Positions 25,412 to 33,965 of a stretch of 64,000 nt of DNA are shown here, piece by piece. Origin of the DNA: Pseudolabrys sp963742345. Lineage in GTDB: Bacteria; Pseudomonadota; Alphaproteobacteria; Rhizobiales; Xanthobacteraceae. Every line of letters begins with the position of its first letter. The first letter of the stretch is position 1. Position numbers and translations under genes: made by a program. The stretch spans positions 1 through 64,000 of the forward strand of contig CAVULO010000015.1 in assembly GCA_963742345.1 (NCBI GenBank). The letters run 5' to 3'. The notes under the pieces are model-generated. The model did not search any database and was not told the origin of the DNA. It worked only from the letters and a program-made list of their open reading frames with translations.

Positions 25412-26241
25412 TACTTTATTCCATACTTAGCGCATTCGTCTGCGATGTCGGCCTTGATGGTTTTTGCGCTCTCTATATCGGCGTTGCCGCCGGTGGCGTC
25501 GCCCTTCCTCAATTTGCTCACACCGCGTCCATAGAGCCAATCGGCATGGTTGGGGTCTTTCGTCAATGCCAATGCTGCATCGTAGTCGGCAATCGCCTTG
25601 TCGAATTGCCCGAGCTTCAAATAAACCAATCCGCGATAGCCAAAGATTTGTGGAATCTTTGGGCTCAGGCCGTTGGCCTTGTTGCAGTCATCAAGCGCCT
25701 CCTGCAATTGTTTGCCGACAACAGCGCGCGACCAGCAGCGTTGACCCCAAAGGCGTGAGTTATTGGAGTCCATCTTGATTCCTGTCGTGTAATCCGCGAT
25801 CGCATGCTCATGGTCGCCCTTGCGACTATAGGTCAAGCCGCGGTTATAAAATCCATTGGCGTACGCGGGGTCGAGCCGGATTGCTTCGGTGTGATCGGCG
25901 ATAGCGCGATCGAATTCGCCCTGGCGAGCGTAAGCGTTACCACGATGCATATATCCTGCGGCGTAAGTAGGATCAGTCCGGATCGCCTCGTTATGATCCG
26001 CGATGCCTTTCTCGTGCTCGCCCATGTGCCCCCATTGATTGCCGCGATTGCTATAGATGATCGCAAGATTGCGCGGATCGTATCGGCCCGAGTTAAGGGC
26101 ACGCGTGCAAGCATCAATTGCGGTGTCGCCGGATGCTTTGACGCAAACCTCGCCGTCGTCGGCCGCCGCAGCGCCAACGAAGCAAGCGATGCCGATCAAT
26201 CCACCGCAAGTCCAATTTCGGATGCCCCCTGCGATCCGCAT
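25411..26241 (-). CDS. Secreted tetratricopeptide-repeat protein
   Basis: A 276-residue protein with signal peptide MRIAGGIRNWTCGGLIGIACFVGAAAA. An N-terminal paired-cysteine segment (VCVKASGDTAIDACTRAL) comes first. Five or so TPR units follow from about residue 58: NRGNQWGHMGEHEKGIADHN, then HRGNAYARQGEFDRAIADHT, NRGLTYSRKGDHEHAIADYT, and two more diverged ones ending near 250. TPRs bind other proteins. The Cys pair suggests a periplasmic disulfide. The partner is unknown. Confidence 0.85.
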   Translation of the reverse strand: MRIAGGIRNWTCGGLIGIACFVGAAAADDGEVCVKASGDTAIDACTRALNSGRYDPRNLAIIYSNRGNQWGHMGEHEKGIADHNEAIRTDPTYAAGYMHRGNAYARQGEFDRAIADHTEAIRLDPAYANGFYNRGLTYSRKGDHEHAIADYTTGIKMDSNNSRLWGQRCWSRAVVGKQLQEALDDCNKANGLSPKIPQIFGYRGLVYLKLGQFDKAIADYDAALALTKDPNHADWLYGRGVSKLRKGDATGGNADIESAKTIKADIADECAKYGIK

Positions 26242-26355
26242 GAGAACGCCCCCGTTGCCTGGTCGGGACTGTTTTGCCCCGAAGCGGAAAGTGTAGCCTT
26301 CGACACGTTCTATCAGCCACTTCTATGTTGTTGCCCGCAAAGACGTGAGGGCGCT

Positions 26356-26384
26356 CATATCCGCATATGACCTAAAGCGGACAT
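26356..26384 (+). repeat. Single palindromic repeat, type C (degenerate left arm)
   Basis: CATATCCGC, loop ATATGACCTAA and right arm AGCGGACAT. If translated in the upstream extension of the next gene it gives SAYDLKRTS, a typical false N-terminus. Confidence 0.7.
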
Positions 26385-26443
26385 CTCTTGGCTTCGCCGC
26401 CCGTCTATGGTTGCATTCTGCCGTCAGGTCAGTGGGGATAGGA

Positions 26444-27268
26444 ATGAAACGGGCGGCTATCTGTATTGCGGTGGCGGCGCTGGCAATTTTAGCCTTGGCA
26501 GCCTCCGCGCAGACCAAGTCTGGCGTCGACAAACTTTACATCATCAATTGCGGCGAAGGCGTTGCCGGCGACATTTCTCGTTGGTCGCCGGGCGTCAATG
26601 TCGGCAAGTCGATGGACTTCGCCGATAACTGTTACCTCATTCACCACACGCAGGGTTGGTTGCTTTGGGACACCGGTGTCACCGACGCCATTGCCGCCAT
26701 GCCCGATGGCCAGGCACCGCCGGATCCGCGCATGACGCACTGGCGACGGCCAAAGACGCTTGCCTCACAACTTGAACTGCTGGGCGTGAAGCCCGCCGAC
26801 ATCAAGTATCTCGCCGTGTCGCATACCCATCCCGACCACGTCGGTAATGTAGAGCTATTCCCGCAGACAATGTTGCTAGTGCAGAAGGCAGAATACGAGT
26901 GGCCGAACCCGCTCGGCGTGGGACGCTTCAAGCCAGAACATCCGGTGACCAAACTCGAAGGTGACCACGACGTATTCGGCGACGGTAGCGTGACAATCTT
27001 GGCGACGCCCGGTCACACGCCTGGCCACCAGTCGCTGCTGGTGAAATTGCCAAAGACCGGCGCACTGGTGCTCTCTGGCGATGCCGTTCACTTCAAGAGC
27101 AACTGGGAAAATCGCGGCGTTCCTTCAGGCAACACCGACAAGGACAAGACCTTGGCCTCGATGCAGCGTATCTCCGACGTATTGGCGAAGGAGAAGGCGC
27201 AGCTCTGGATCAATCACGACAAAGCGCAACGCGACAGCCTAAAGATGGCGCCCGCTTACTACGATTGA
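26444..27268 (+). CDS. Metallo-beta-lactamase fold hydrolase, N-acyl homoserine lactonase-like, exported
   Basis: A 274-residue protein. The ATG at 26444 is chosen because it has a GGGGATAGG site and is followed by a proper signal peptide (MKRAAICIAVAALAILALAA, cleavage after SAQ). Starting at 26345 would translate a repeat. The zinc motif HTHPDH is at residues 127-132, ATPGHTPGHQS near 220 and SGDAVHF near 237, the AHL-lactonase-type layout. Members open lactone rings, sometimes of quorum signals. A periplasmic one could quench signals from other cells or act on a nutrient lactone. Confidence 0.83.
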   Translation: MKRAAICIAVAALAILALAASAQTKSGVDKLYIINCGEGVAGDISRWSPGVNVGKSMDFADNCYLIHHTQGWLLWDTGVTDAIAAMPDGQAPPDPRMTHWRRPKTLASQLELLGVKPADIKYLAVSHTHPDHVGNVELFPQTMLLVQKAEYEWPNPLGVGRFKPEHPVTKLEGDHDVFGDGSVTILATPGHTPGHQSLLVKLPKTGALVLSGDAVHFKSNWENRGVPSGNTDKDKTLASMQRISDVLAKEKAQLWINHDKAQRDSLKMAPAYYD

Positions 27269-27349
27269 GGCTTGGCGTCATAAGCTGAGATCGCAACCGC
27301 CCGCTTCGATCATCAATCGAAAGAGCGGATGCCGCAGGAGAATTAAGCC

Positions 27350-28603
27350 ATGACGCCGTCCATCGTTCGCGCCACCAGCCGCCGACGCTTTCTGCAGTTC
27401 ATGGCGGGAAGCCCGCTGTTCGCGTCGGGCGCCGTCTCGGCTTACGCGGCGGAAACTCCCTCCAAGCAGCCCGATCCGATGATTTGGGCGCCGCCGGCCG
27501 ACTTGATCAAGTCACCGAAGGAGGCCATCAACGTGTTCGATTTCGAGCCGGTGGCGCGCAAGAACGTACCGCCCGCGCACTTCGGCTACATGGCGTCGGG
27601 CATCGACGACGAGGTCACCCTCCGTGCGAACCGTGAGGGATTCCTGAAGTTCCAGCTGCGGCCGCGCCGGCTAAATGACGTCTCGAGAGTCGACATGAGC
27701 GTGGAGCTGTTCGGTACCAAATACGATTCACCGATATTCATCAGCCCGACCGGCGGCAACAAATTCTTCCACCCGGACGGGGAGTCTGCCGTCGCGAGGG
27801 CAGCGCGCGTGGGTAACCATCTACAAGTCCTTTCGACGTCGTCGAACGATTCCGTGGACGACGTCACCAAGGCGCGCGGGGCGCCGATCTGGTTCCAACT
27901 CTATGCCTCGCCGCAATGGGAAGTCGCGCAGGCGCTGATCAAGCGGGCCGAATCTGCCGGATGTCCGGTGCTCGCGGTGACGGTAGATCGTGTCAGCGGG
28001 CGAAATCAGGAAACCTCGTTCCGCATGAGCCGTAGCGACACCCGTGAATGCAACGCCTGCCACGATCGCGGCAGCTTCGCGAAACGAGTGGCCCGCCGAC
28101 ACAATTATGACGGCATCGATCTTTCCAACATTACCGGCAGCGGCGACTCCTCCAATTTGAGCTGGGACACCATCAAACGGATGCGCGACATCACCCGTAT
28201 GAAAATCGTGCTCAAGGGGATCGTCACGCCGGAAGACGCGGAGCTGGCCGTGCAGAACGGGATCGACGGAATTCTCGTCTCCAATCACGGCGGGCGCGGC
28301 GAGGACAATGGGCGTTCCACCATCGACGCGTTGCCCGAAATCATCGCGGCTGTGAATAGCCGCATGCTGGTGATCGTCGACAGCGGATTCCGCCGTGGCA
28401 CTGACGTGACCAAGGCGCTCGCCATGGGTGCGCAGGCGGTCGGCGTCGGGCGGCCTTATCTGTGGGGTCTCGGAGCGTTCGGCCAGGAAGGCGTCGAGCG
28501 CGTGCTCGATCTGTTGCGGACGGAAACCCGCGCCGCCATGCAGCAATGCGGCGTGCGTTCGGTGAAGGAGCTTAATCCGGGCTTCGTGCGCCGGGCGACG
28601 TGA
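27350..28603 (+). CDS. FMN-dependent alpha-hydroxy acid dehydrogenase (LldD/glycolate oxidase family), Tat-exported
   Basis: A 417-residue protein. The leader contains TSRRRFLQFMAG, a good twin-arginine motif, and ends near SAYA. The FMN-barrel has FDFEPVARKNVPPAHFGYMA near 64, ISPTGG near 125 and VLKGIVTPEDAE near 284. VSNHGGRG, with the catalytic His near 313, is followed by DSGFRRGTDVTKALAMGAQ and GVGRPYLWGL. The usual Q-L-D after SNHGGR is replaced by G-E-D-N, so substrate choice may differ. The periplasmic location is uncommon for this family. It follows the lactonase gene by 81 bp on the same strand; a lactonase then a 2-hydroxyacid oxidase would be a sensible pair. Confidence 0.85.
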   Translation: MTPSIVRATSRRRFLQFMAGSPLFASGAVSAYAAETPSKQPDPMIWAPPADLIKSPKEAINVFDFEPVARKNVPPAHFGYMASGIDDEVTLRANREGFLKFQLRPRRLNDVSRVDMSVELFGTKYDSPIFISPTGGNKFFHPDGESAVARAARVGNHLQVLSTSSNDSVDDVTKARGAPIWFQLYASPQWEVAQALIKRAESAGCPVLAVTVDRVSGRNQETSFRMSRSDTRECNACHDRGSFAKRVARRHNYDGIDLSNITGSGDSSNLSWDTIKRMRDITRMKIVLKGIVTPEDAELAVQNGIDGILVSNHGGRGEDNGRSTIDALPEIIAAVNSRMLVIVDSGFRRGTDVTKALAMGAQAVGVGRPYLWGLGAFGQEGVERVLDLLRTETRAAMQQCGVRSVKELNPGFVRRAT

Positions 28604-28642
28604 GCGGCGATCCTGGCAAGCGGACGTGACATCCATCTGCCG

Positions 28643-28671
28643 AATGTCTGCTTTTAACCCAAGGCGGACAT
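28643..28671 (+). repeat. Single palindromic repeat, type C
   Basis: AATGTCTGCT, loop TTTAACCCAA and right arm GGCGGACAT, between converging genes. Confidence 0.8.
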
Positions 28672-28717
28672 TCCGGGCGGTGACGAAACGCGCCCGCTGA
28701 GTCCGCGTAGTGACGCG

Positions 28718-29650
28718 TCAATGTATATCGAAGTTTGGCTGCGAGGCCGGCGTTAACGGCGTAGCATTGCCGGTACGCTCGCGCGCACGCTGGTGCGAAT
28801 GTGCCGATAGCACATGCCTGGCTTTCGAACGTTGCGCGATTTGCAGCGCGGGCTTGGGTAATTGCGCCGCGCAGAAGCTATTGACGGCATCCACTACCGC
28901 CGCGCTGATCAGTTGCTGCCGCTCGGGCGAGGCCATCACCAATTCCTCGTCGCGGTGCGCGATCGAGCCTGCTTCAAGTAGTACAGCAGGGAGTTGCGTC
29001 TTCTTCAGCACGAACAGCGTGTCGTAGCGATAGACGCCGGCATTGGCGTCCAGGAGCGTGCGCTGCCATCGGCCCATGAAGCTCTCGGTGTAATGCGGCG
29101 TGTATTGCAAGCCCCGCGCCTTCAACTGCTGGCCAAGCATGCTGCCAAACAGCAGGCTGTCTTTGGGATCGAGATTGCCGTCGGAGACGAAGATCGAATG
29201 GCCTTTGAATCGGTCGCTGAACGTTGCCGGCTTGCCGTTGTAATCCCATTTTTCCAGAAAACGATTGGGCACCGAGTCGTGATGGATGGACAGCAGCAGA
29301 TTTGCCGATAGCTCGTTGGCGCGTGCCACGCGCGCATACATGCTCCGGATCCCCGGCCCGTCGGTCACCATGAGGACCGTCTTGGCAAAGCCGGCTTCGA
29401 GGAGAGCCTGATCGATCTGCTTGGCGAGCCGCAGATTGAAATCAAATTCGTCAACTCCGCGCGCGCTTTTGGCGCCAGGCGATTTCGCGGTGTGGCCGAC
29501 GTCGAGCACGACGCGAAAGTCCGAACGGGCGCAGCTCGCGGCGCCTGATTTCACAGGGATATCGGGCGGCTCGGCGTGGACAGCGCCGACCAGCAGCACG
29601 GACACGGCGGCCGCGAGCGATACCGAAATGGTGCGCCTATAGCGGATCAC
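28718..29650 (-). CDS. N-acetylmuramoyl-L-alanine amidase (Amidase_3 family)
   Basis: About 310 residues from a GTG at 29650; the frame opens 10 codons earlier with a TTG, and neither has a clear ribosome site. A signal helix (SVSLAAAVSVLLVGAVHA) precedes the domain. Zinc and catalytic residues are seen in VVLDVGHTAKSPGAKS (His), VDEFDFNLRLA (Glu), LSIHHDSV (His) and VLLEAGSIAHRDEE (Glu). It cleaves the bond between muramic acid and the stem peptide during cell separation or wall recycling. No EnvC-like activator is nearby. It is divergent from the small membrane-protein gene at 29738. Confidence 0.85.
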   Translation of the reverse strand: MIRYRRTISVSLAAAVSVLLVGAVHAEPPDIPVKSGAASCARSDFRVVLDVGHTAKSPGAKSARGVDEFDFNLRLAKQIDQALLEAGFAKTVLMVTDGPGIRSMYARVARANELSANLLLSIHHDSVPNRFLEKWDYNGKPATFSDRFKGHSIFVSDGNLDPKDSLLFGSMLGQQLKARGLQYTPHYTESFMGRWQRTLLDANAGVYRYDTLFVLKKTQLPAVLLEAGSIAHRDEELVMASPERQQLISAAVVDAVNSFCAAQLPKPALQIAQRSKARHVLSAHSHQRARERTGNATPLTPASQPNFDIH

Positions 29651-29737
29651 GATACATTCTGTGACATTTCCCGCTGACAAACAATTACTTCTGTGGAAGC
29701 TTTATGCCCAACGTCGAAATAAGGAAAACCGGTACCC

Positions 29738-30025
29738 ATGAGCAACGATGACGACAGGCCGCACATGTACACTCGCTGGCGGAATTCGGAGGTAAGCAGA
29801 AATTTTCATCGGCTTGGGCTGCTTGTTGCAGCGATCATCCTCACGGCGGGCCTTTTGCTGATGGCAAAGGACGCACTTGGCCTCAGGCTGTGGGATTTGA
29901 TCCCAGCCGATATTCCAATTCTCGCGGGCGGAATCGCTGTCGGCCTAACCGGCATCGGATTAACTTCATTGGCCGCATACGGCATTGTCCGTGCGATAGG
30001 TTGGGTTATTAACCAGTCTATCTAA
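29738..30025 (+). CDS. Small two-helix membrane protein
   Basis: A 95-residue protein with a polar N-terminal segment of about 27 residues and two membrane helices (LGLLVAAIILTAGLLLMA and ILAGGIAVGLTGIGLTSLAA). AAGGAAAAC lies upstream of the ATG. No family is recognised. Function is unknown. Confidence 0.6.
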   Translation: MSNDDDRPHMYTRWRNSEVSRNFHRLGLLVAAIILTAGLLLMAKDALGLRLWDLIPADIPILAGGIAVGLTGIGLTSLAAYGIVRAIGWVINQSI

Positions 30026-30063
30026 AGTCGTCGCAACGTGACCACGAGCGACGCACGTGCAGG

Positions 30064-30135
30064 CACGTCCGCTTTTGGCACTTAGCGGACATTCGAGTGC
30101 TGCCGCTCAATGTCCCCTTTTTACCCGAAGTGGAC
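30064..30135 (+). repeat. Palindromic repeat pair A and C-like
   Basis: Unit A at 30064-30092 (ACGTCCGCT, loop TTTGGCACTT, AGCGGACAT). A degenerate second unit at 30109-30135 (AATGTCCCC, loop TTTTACCCGA, AGTGGAC) resembles C. Spacer 16 bp. Confidence 0.75.
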
Positions 30136-30182
30136 CCGGCGGCTAGGTGCCGGTAGTCCTGAGAAACTGGTAGAATGCACAT

Positions 30183-30509
30183 ATGAACTCGACAGAGCGG
30201 TTTTGTATGGCGAGTCTCTTGCTGGGCACGCTCTCCGTGCTGCTATTGGTCTTTATCGGCATCGAACACGAGCTTCTCGGAAATACCGTCAAAACTGTCC
30301 TTTTTAATTTAGTCGCGATAGCGATACAGAGTTTGTCAACATTCGCCGCGCTCATAACCGGTATTATGTCGTTACGAAAACTTTCGAAAAATAAGACCGT
30401 GCCGGAAAAATTCACGGCAGCTGCTTGGGTAGGGACGATAATAGGCGGAGTGCTTTCGATTCCTGCTCTTATAGTACTTGTTGGTTTTGCGATGGCCTTT
30501 ATTAGATAA
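30183..30509 (+). CDS. Small multi-helix membrane protein
   Basis: A 108-residue protein with three hydrophobic helices near 8-26, 42-62 and 82-106 and a short basic loop (SLRKLSKNKTVPEK). The coding sequence is clearly richer in A and T than its neighbours, which may mean recent acquisition. It resembles short DUF4190-type or SHOCT-less membrane proteins only in general layout. Function is unknown. Confidence 0.5.
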   Translation: MNSTERFCMASLLLGTLSVLLLVFIGIEHELLGNTVKTVLFNLVAIAIQSLSTFAALITGIMSLRKLSKNKTVPEKFTAAAWVGTIIGGVLSIPALIVLVGFAMAFIR

Positions 30510-30526
30510 TCGGCGAAGAAGGCGTA

Positions 30527-30596
30527 CTGCCGACGGTGCTCACGCGCCGACGAGGTGATCGAATGAATGGCGGAATTTCCGCACTGAAGCGGAAGT
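30527..30596 (+). pseudogene. 3' end remnant of an ABC.X4.S binding-protein gene with palindrome remnant
   Basis: CTGCCGACGGTGCTC, then CGCGCCGACGAGGTGATCG and AATGA reproduce the LPTVL-RADEVIE-stop end of the family with a small deletion between the two parts. It is followed within 8 bp by AATTTCCGC and AAGCGGAAGT, a decayed palindrome at 30574-30596. No further part of the gene is visible upstream. Confidence 0.7.
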
Positions 30597-31900
30597 CAAA
30601 TCCTGGCTACGGCGATTTCCAGTGGAAAGTTGTCAACGACCTCGTGTCCGCTGTCTGTGACGATGAACGTGTGACCAAGGAAGATGCCGAAAAGACCATC
30701 TGGCGTAATTGGATTTGGTTCCGCCATGATCACCATGCCGGGTCGCAATACTTCCTCGAATTTTTCGGCGGAAACGTGCTCCGCGACGATGTGCGGCTTG
30801 TCGGTGACCAGATCGATGCCGTGGCACTGGGTCGGCCGTGACTGATAGCCTTTCTCCCGGAAGAATTTGCTCGCGGTGCGCATGGCTTCCACAGGTTTTC
30901 CCGGCGCGATCTCCGCAATAATGCGTCGATAGCCGGGAAGCGTGATTTCATTCCAGAAGTTTTTCACCATTTCAGTTGGCTCGCCCACGCAGATGGGGGA
31001 CCCGATTTGCGCGGTGTAGCCGCGATAACCGGCAGCCAGCTCCATATTGATGATGTCGCCCTTTTGCAGCACGCGGCTCGAGGGGCGCGGGTTGCCGAAA
31101 ATCATCGTCGGGTTCGCCATCGGCGTTGAGCCGATGATCAGAAAATCAATATCGCCGCCGCCTTCGAGGATGGCTGCGCCCGCCGCTGCGCGCAGCTCGT
31201 ACTCTTTCACGCCAGGACAAGCCCGCGCGACCATCGCGTCCATGGCATTGCGGCACAACACCCCCGCCTTGCGGACGCAGTCGAGTTCCTCGGCGCTATG
31301 GATGGAAAGCAACTCGTGCAAAAGGCCTTGGGTGAATACCAGCTTCGCGTCCGGCAGATTTTCGCGCAAGACGTTGTATTGGTTCACCGGCAGATAGTCC
31401 AAGTGTCGCGGATCGATCTCCATAAGGCCGATGGAGCCGCGCTCGAGTTTTAGTTCGCGGATGCGCTCGACCATGATGTCGGCATAGCGGCCATTGCGGC
31501 TATGACGGACATCCTTGACCGCGACCTCGACCTGCCGCCGCACGGCTTCCGCGTGGGTGCCGCCCATGGAATAGATCAACGTCGGCTCGCCTTCGAGCGG
31601 GACAAGCACATAGCTCGAAAGCGCGTGCCATTCCCAATGGCCGGTCAGCCACAGCATCCCGCCGCCAAAGCTCCAATGACTCGGGCCGCCAGGGACGATT
31701 AACAGGTCGAGTTTGTGATCCCGCATTTTCTGCCGCAGCGCGCGATAGCGACGGTCGTATTCGGCCTTGGAGAACTGCTCCCACACCGCATCGCGGTAAT
31801 ACGGGGTATCGCGCATGTTGGCGAACGGCAGCGACTGGTCGAGCTTGGTGCGCACGACATCCCAAGGCTGGGGGCCGATACGAGGCGGTCTGATATTCAT
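30596..31900 (-). CDS. M24 (creatinase/prolidase fold) family protein with incomplete metal site
   Basis: A 434-residue protein with an N-terminal creatinase-like domain (to about 190) and the pita-bread domain after it. Expected metal ligands are partly missing. The first Asp reads Glu (NMELAAG) and the second reads Gln (GYTAQIGS). The His is kept (QCHGIDL), as is the first Glu (IMAEPNP). The last Glu is replaced (GIFLGHTF). It therefore looks more like metal-free creatinase-type or other non-peptidase M24 enzymes than an aminopeptidase. It is followed, on the same strand and upstream, by the TctC gene at 31987. Confidence 0.8.
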   Translation of the reverse strand: MNIRPPRIGPQPWDVVRTKLDQSLPFANMRDTPYYRDAVWEQFSKAEYDRRYRALRQKMRDHKLDLLIVPGGPSHWSFGGGMLWLTGHWEWHALSSYVLVPLEGEPTLIYSMGGTHAEAVRRQVEVAVKDVRHSRNGRYADIMVERIRELKLERGSIGLMEIDPRHLDYLPVNQYNVLRENLPDAKLVFTQGLLHELLSIHSAEELDCVRKAGVLCRNAMDAMVARACPGVKEYELRAAAGAAILEGGGDIDFLIIGSTPMANPTMIFGNPRPSSRVLQKGDIINMELAAGYRGYTAQIGSPICVGEPTEMVKNFWNEITLPGYRRIIAEIAPGKPVEAMRTASKFFREKGYQSRPTQCHGIDLVTDKPHIVAEHVSAEKFEEVLRPGMVIMAEPNPITPDGLFGIFLGHTFIVTDSGHEVVDNFPLEIAVARI

Positions 31901-31986
31901 CGTGAGTGTTCCCCAACGTTGTAAACGGCTATGCTCTGTGAAAGGAGCAAATTGAATTTGGCGGGTCGAAGCGCATGGGCCGCAGC

Positions 31987-32958
31987 TTAGTCGAGCGGCT
32001 TAACATCGGCTTTCTTCGCGAGCTCCACCGTCGCGTTTAGATCGTCTCTGAAGAACTTGCCGAATTCTTCGACACTCATCTGCGCTGGTTCTACCCCCAA
32101 CTTGGCCAGTTTTTCGCGGAGGGCGGAGTCCTTCAGAGCGGTTTCGGTCACGTCGTGCAGCTTGTTTACGATGTCGCGCGGCGTTTTCGCCGGCGCCGAT
32201 ATTCCATTCCAGAAACGGAAGACGGCGTCCGGATAACCGAGTTCGACGACCGAAGGCACGTTCGGCAAGAGCGCGGCGCGTTTTGGTGAGCTGACCGCCA
32301 GCAAGACGAGCTTGTCGCTTCCCAGCGCCGAGGCGGCCGCCGCCAAGGGAATGAAATAGAAGTCGATATTTCCACCCATCACTTGCATAAGGCCACCCTC
32401 CCGGAACGGTACGTGGCGGACGTCAATGTTGGCGGCAAGACGGAATCGCTCGGCGGCCATGTGGGAGGAGGAGCCGATTCCCGCTGACGCAAAAGTCAAT
32501 GTACCCGGCTTCGCCTTGGCGGCAGCCACGAGGTCAGCCACCGTCTTAAACCCGCTCTTGGCTGAAGCGACCAGCAAATTCGGCGATGTGCCGATCAAGA
32601 CTACCGGAACGAAATCGCGGACTGGATCATACGGTAGCGTCTTGTGCAGGACGCTCTCGGTTGCCATCGAAGACGAGCTGGTCACTAGCGTATAGCCATC
32701 CGGGTCAGACTTGGCCACGGAACTGAAGCCGATGCTTCCACCGGCGCCTGGCCGCATCTCGATGACCACGGGTTGTCCGATAACCTGAGAGACCTGGTCC
32801 ATCACAACGCGAGTGACAGTGTCCGAGGCACTTCCGGCCGGATAGGGGCTGGTCACCCGAATTGCTCTGGTTGGATATTGCTGAGCATTGGCCGACGCGG
32901 TTGCAGCGATAAGGATTGCTGGCACAGCGGCGCGGCATAGTCTGCTAAACGATATCAA
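31987..32958 (-). CDS. Tripartite tricarboxylate transporter substrate-binding protein (TctC/Bug family)
   Basis: A 323-residue protein. No ATG lies near the signal. A TTG at 32958 follows GGGAG by 5 bases and begins a proper signal peptide (LISFSRLCRAAVPAILIAAT, cleavage after ANA). The longer frame to 33108 would translate a type C palindrome (CPVWIKSRH) and is rejected. Mature motifs are YPTRAIRVTSPYPAGSASD, IGQPVVIEMRPGAGGSIGF and DPDGYTLVTS. It probably pairs with the downstream M24 gene, 86 bp away. No TctA/B subunits are present. Confidence 0.85.
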   Translation of the reverse strand: MISFSRLCRAAVPAILIAATASANAQQYPTRAIRVTSPYPAGSASDTVTRVVMDQVSQVIGQPVVIEMRPGAGGSIGFSSVAKSDPDGYTLVTSSSSMATESVLHKTLPYDPVRDFVPVVLIGTSPNLLVASAKSGFKTVADLVAAAKAKPGTLTFASAGIGSSSHMAAERFRLAANIDVRHVPFREGGLMQVMGGNIDFYFIPLAAAASALGSDKLVLLAVSSPKRAALLPNVPSVVELGYPDAVFRFWNGISAPAKTPRDIVNKLHDVTETALKDSALREKLAKLGVEPAQMSVEEFGKFFRDDLNATVELAKKADVKPLD

Positions 32959-33044
32959 TGGTAACTCCCAAAGACGAACGATTTTCTCTTGGTAATCTCT
33001 ATCTACTAGAAATTCAAAATTTAAACATCGCACTGACTTGTCGC

Positions 33045-33073
33045 AATGTCTGCTTTTAATCCAAACCGGACAT
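33045..33073 (+). repeat. Single palindromic repeat, type C
   Basis: AATGTCTGCT, loop TTTAATCCAA and right arm ACCGGACAT, upstream of the TctC gene. Confidence 0.75.
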
Positions 33074-33116
33074 TTTACATCCACGGCAGGCATCCGTTCT
33101 TGAGCCAACCGACATC

Positions 33117-33839
33117 CTACAGATCTTTGCGCGCTTTATTATGAGGGTAATCTGGGTCGTTGCCAAAGGCCGCACGGTAGCCATCGTATCGCAACCCTTT
33201 GTGCTCCAGAGCAATGCACAGCCCGAGGGCGACAAGCGCGGTTATCAGAATGACGCCTGTCAGCCCGGGCATCGGATATTGCATCAGGCCGGAAGCCACC
33301 GCGCCGACCGCAAAAAAACCTGCGAAATAGCCCGCGGTCTTGTGATAGGCCTCGAACTTGCGCCGGCGCGGCGTCATGTCGAAATGATCGCCATGCCATG
33401 TCGTGGGATCGTCCGGATCGGCATTGTAATAGTATTTTCCACCGTGAGATCCTCTGACCCAGGCCGAAGCAATCTGCAGACATCCCAAGATGATGGTGGT
33501 GAGTCCGAATATTGAATGCACGGAACCGCTGAAGCCGTGGCTGACCGTCAACGCCATGGCCAAGCCCACAAGTGAGAGGCCAATTGCAAGGTAGAAACCG
33601 AATTTGTGAACGCTGAACCACCACCAGGCTATGTTAGTAAGCCTGATCTCTTCCCTAATCCCATATTGCGTTGGTTTCGGTTTGCCGTATCTGATCGAGA
33701 TAATACAGAGCGGAACCAATATGAACCAAATTCCCGCCATCAGGATGGCATGGTAACTCCAGTGAATTGGGATCGTTCGTCCTAGAAAATCGAGATAAAC
33801 TTCCGTCGGAATGTGTAACTGACTCTCGTTCATCGTCAT
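33117..33839 (-). CDS. Cytochrome b561-domain-like membrane protein
   Basis: A 240-residue protein read from the ATG at 33839. It has about six membrane helices. Histidines recur near helix ends in IHWSYHAILM, FSVHKFGF, GSVHSIFG and YHKTAGYF, the pattern of haem-ligating pairs in the b561 domain. A soluble loop (GKYYYNADPDDPTTWHGDHF) separates the helices. A transmembrane electron-transfer role is likely; the redox partner is unknown. Confidence 0.65.
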   Translation of the reverse strand: MTMNESQLHIPTEVYLDFLGRTIPIHWSYHAILMAGIWFILVPLCIISIRYGKPKPTQYGIREEIRLTNIAWWWFSVHKFGFYLAIGLSLVGLAMALTVSHGFSGSVHSIFGLTTIILGCLQIASAWVRGSHGGKYYYNADPDDPTTWHGDHFDMTPRRRKFEAYHKTAGYFAGFFAVGAVASGLMQYPMPGLTGVILITALVALGLCIALEHKGLRYDGYRAAFGNDPDYPHNKARKDL

Positions 33840-33965
33840 CTCAATCGAAGAGAGCACCTCGGCAGGTGACCCAAAAGACAGAATGTGGGCTGCGACGGAC
33901 CTGCATCACTCAATAACCAAATTCAGTCAGACAAGCAGCGCGGAACCAAGAGCCAGTCAGCAGTT

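Noticed and set aside
27821..28636. A 271-residue minus-strand frame
   Set aside because: Antisense to the LldD-like gene, with no start signal and no recognisable motif.
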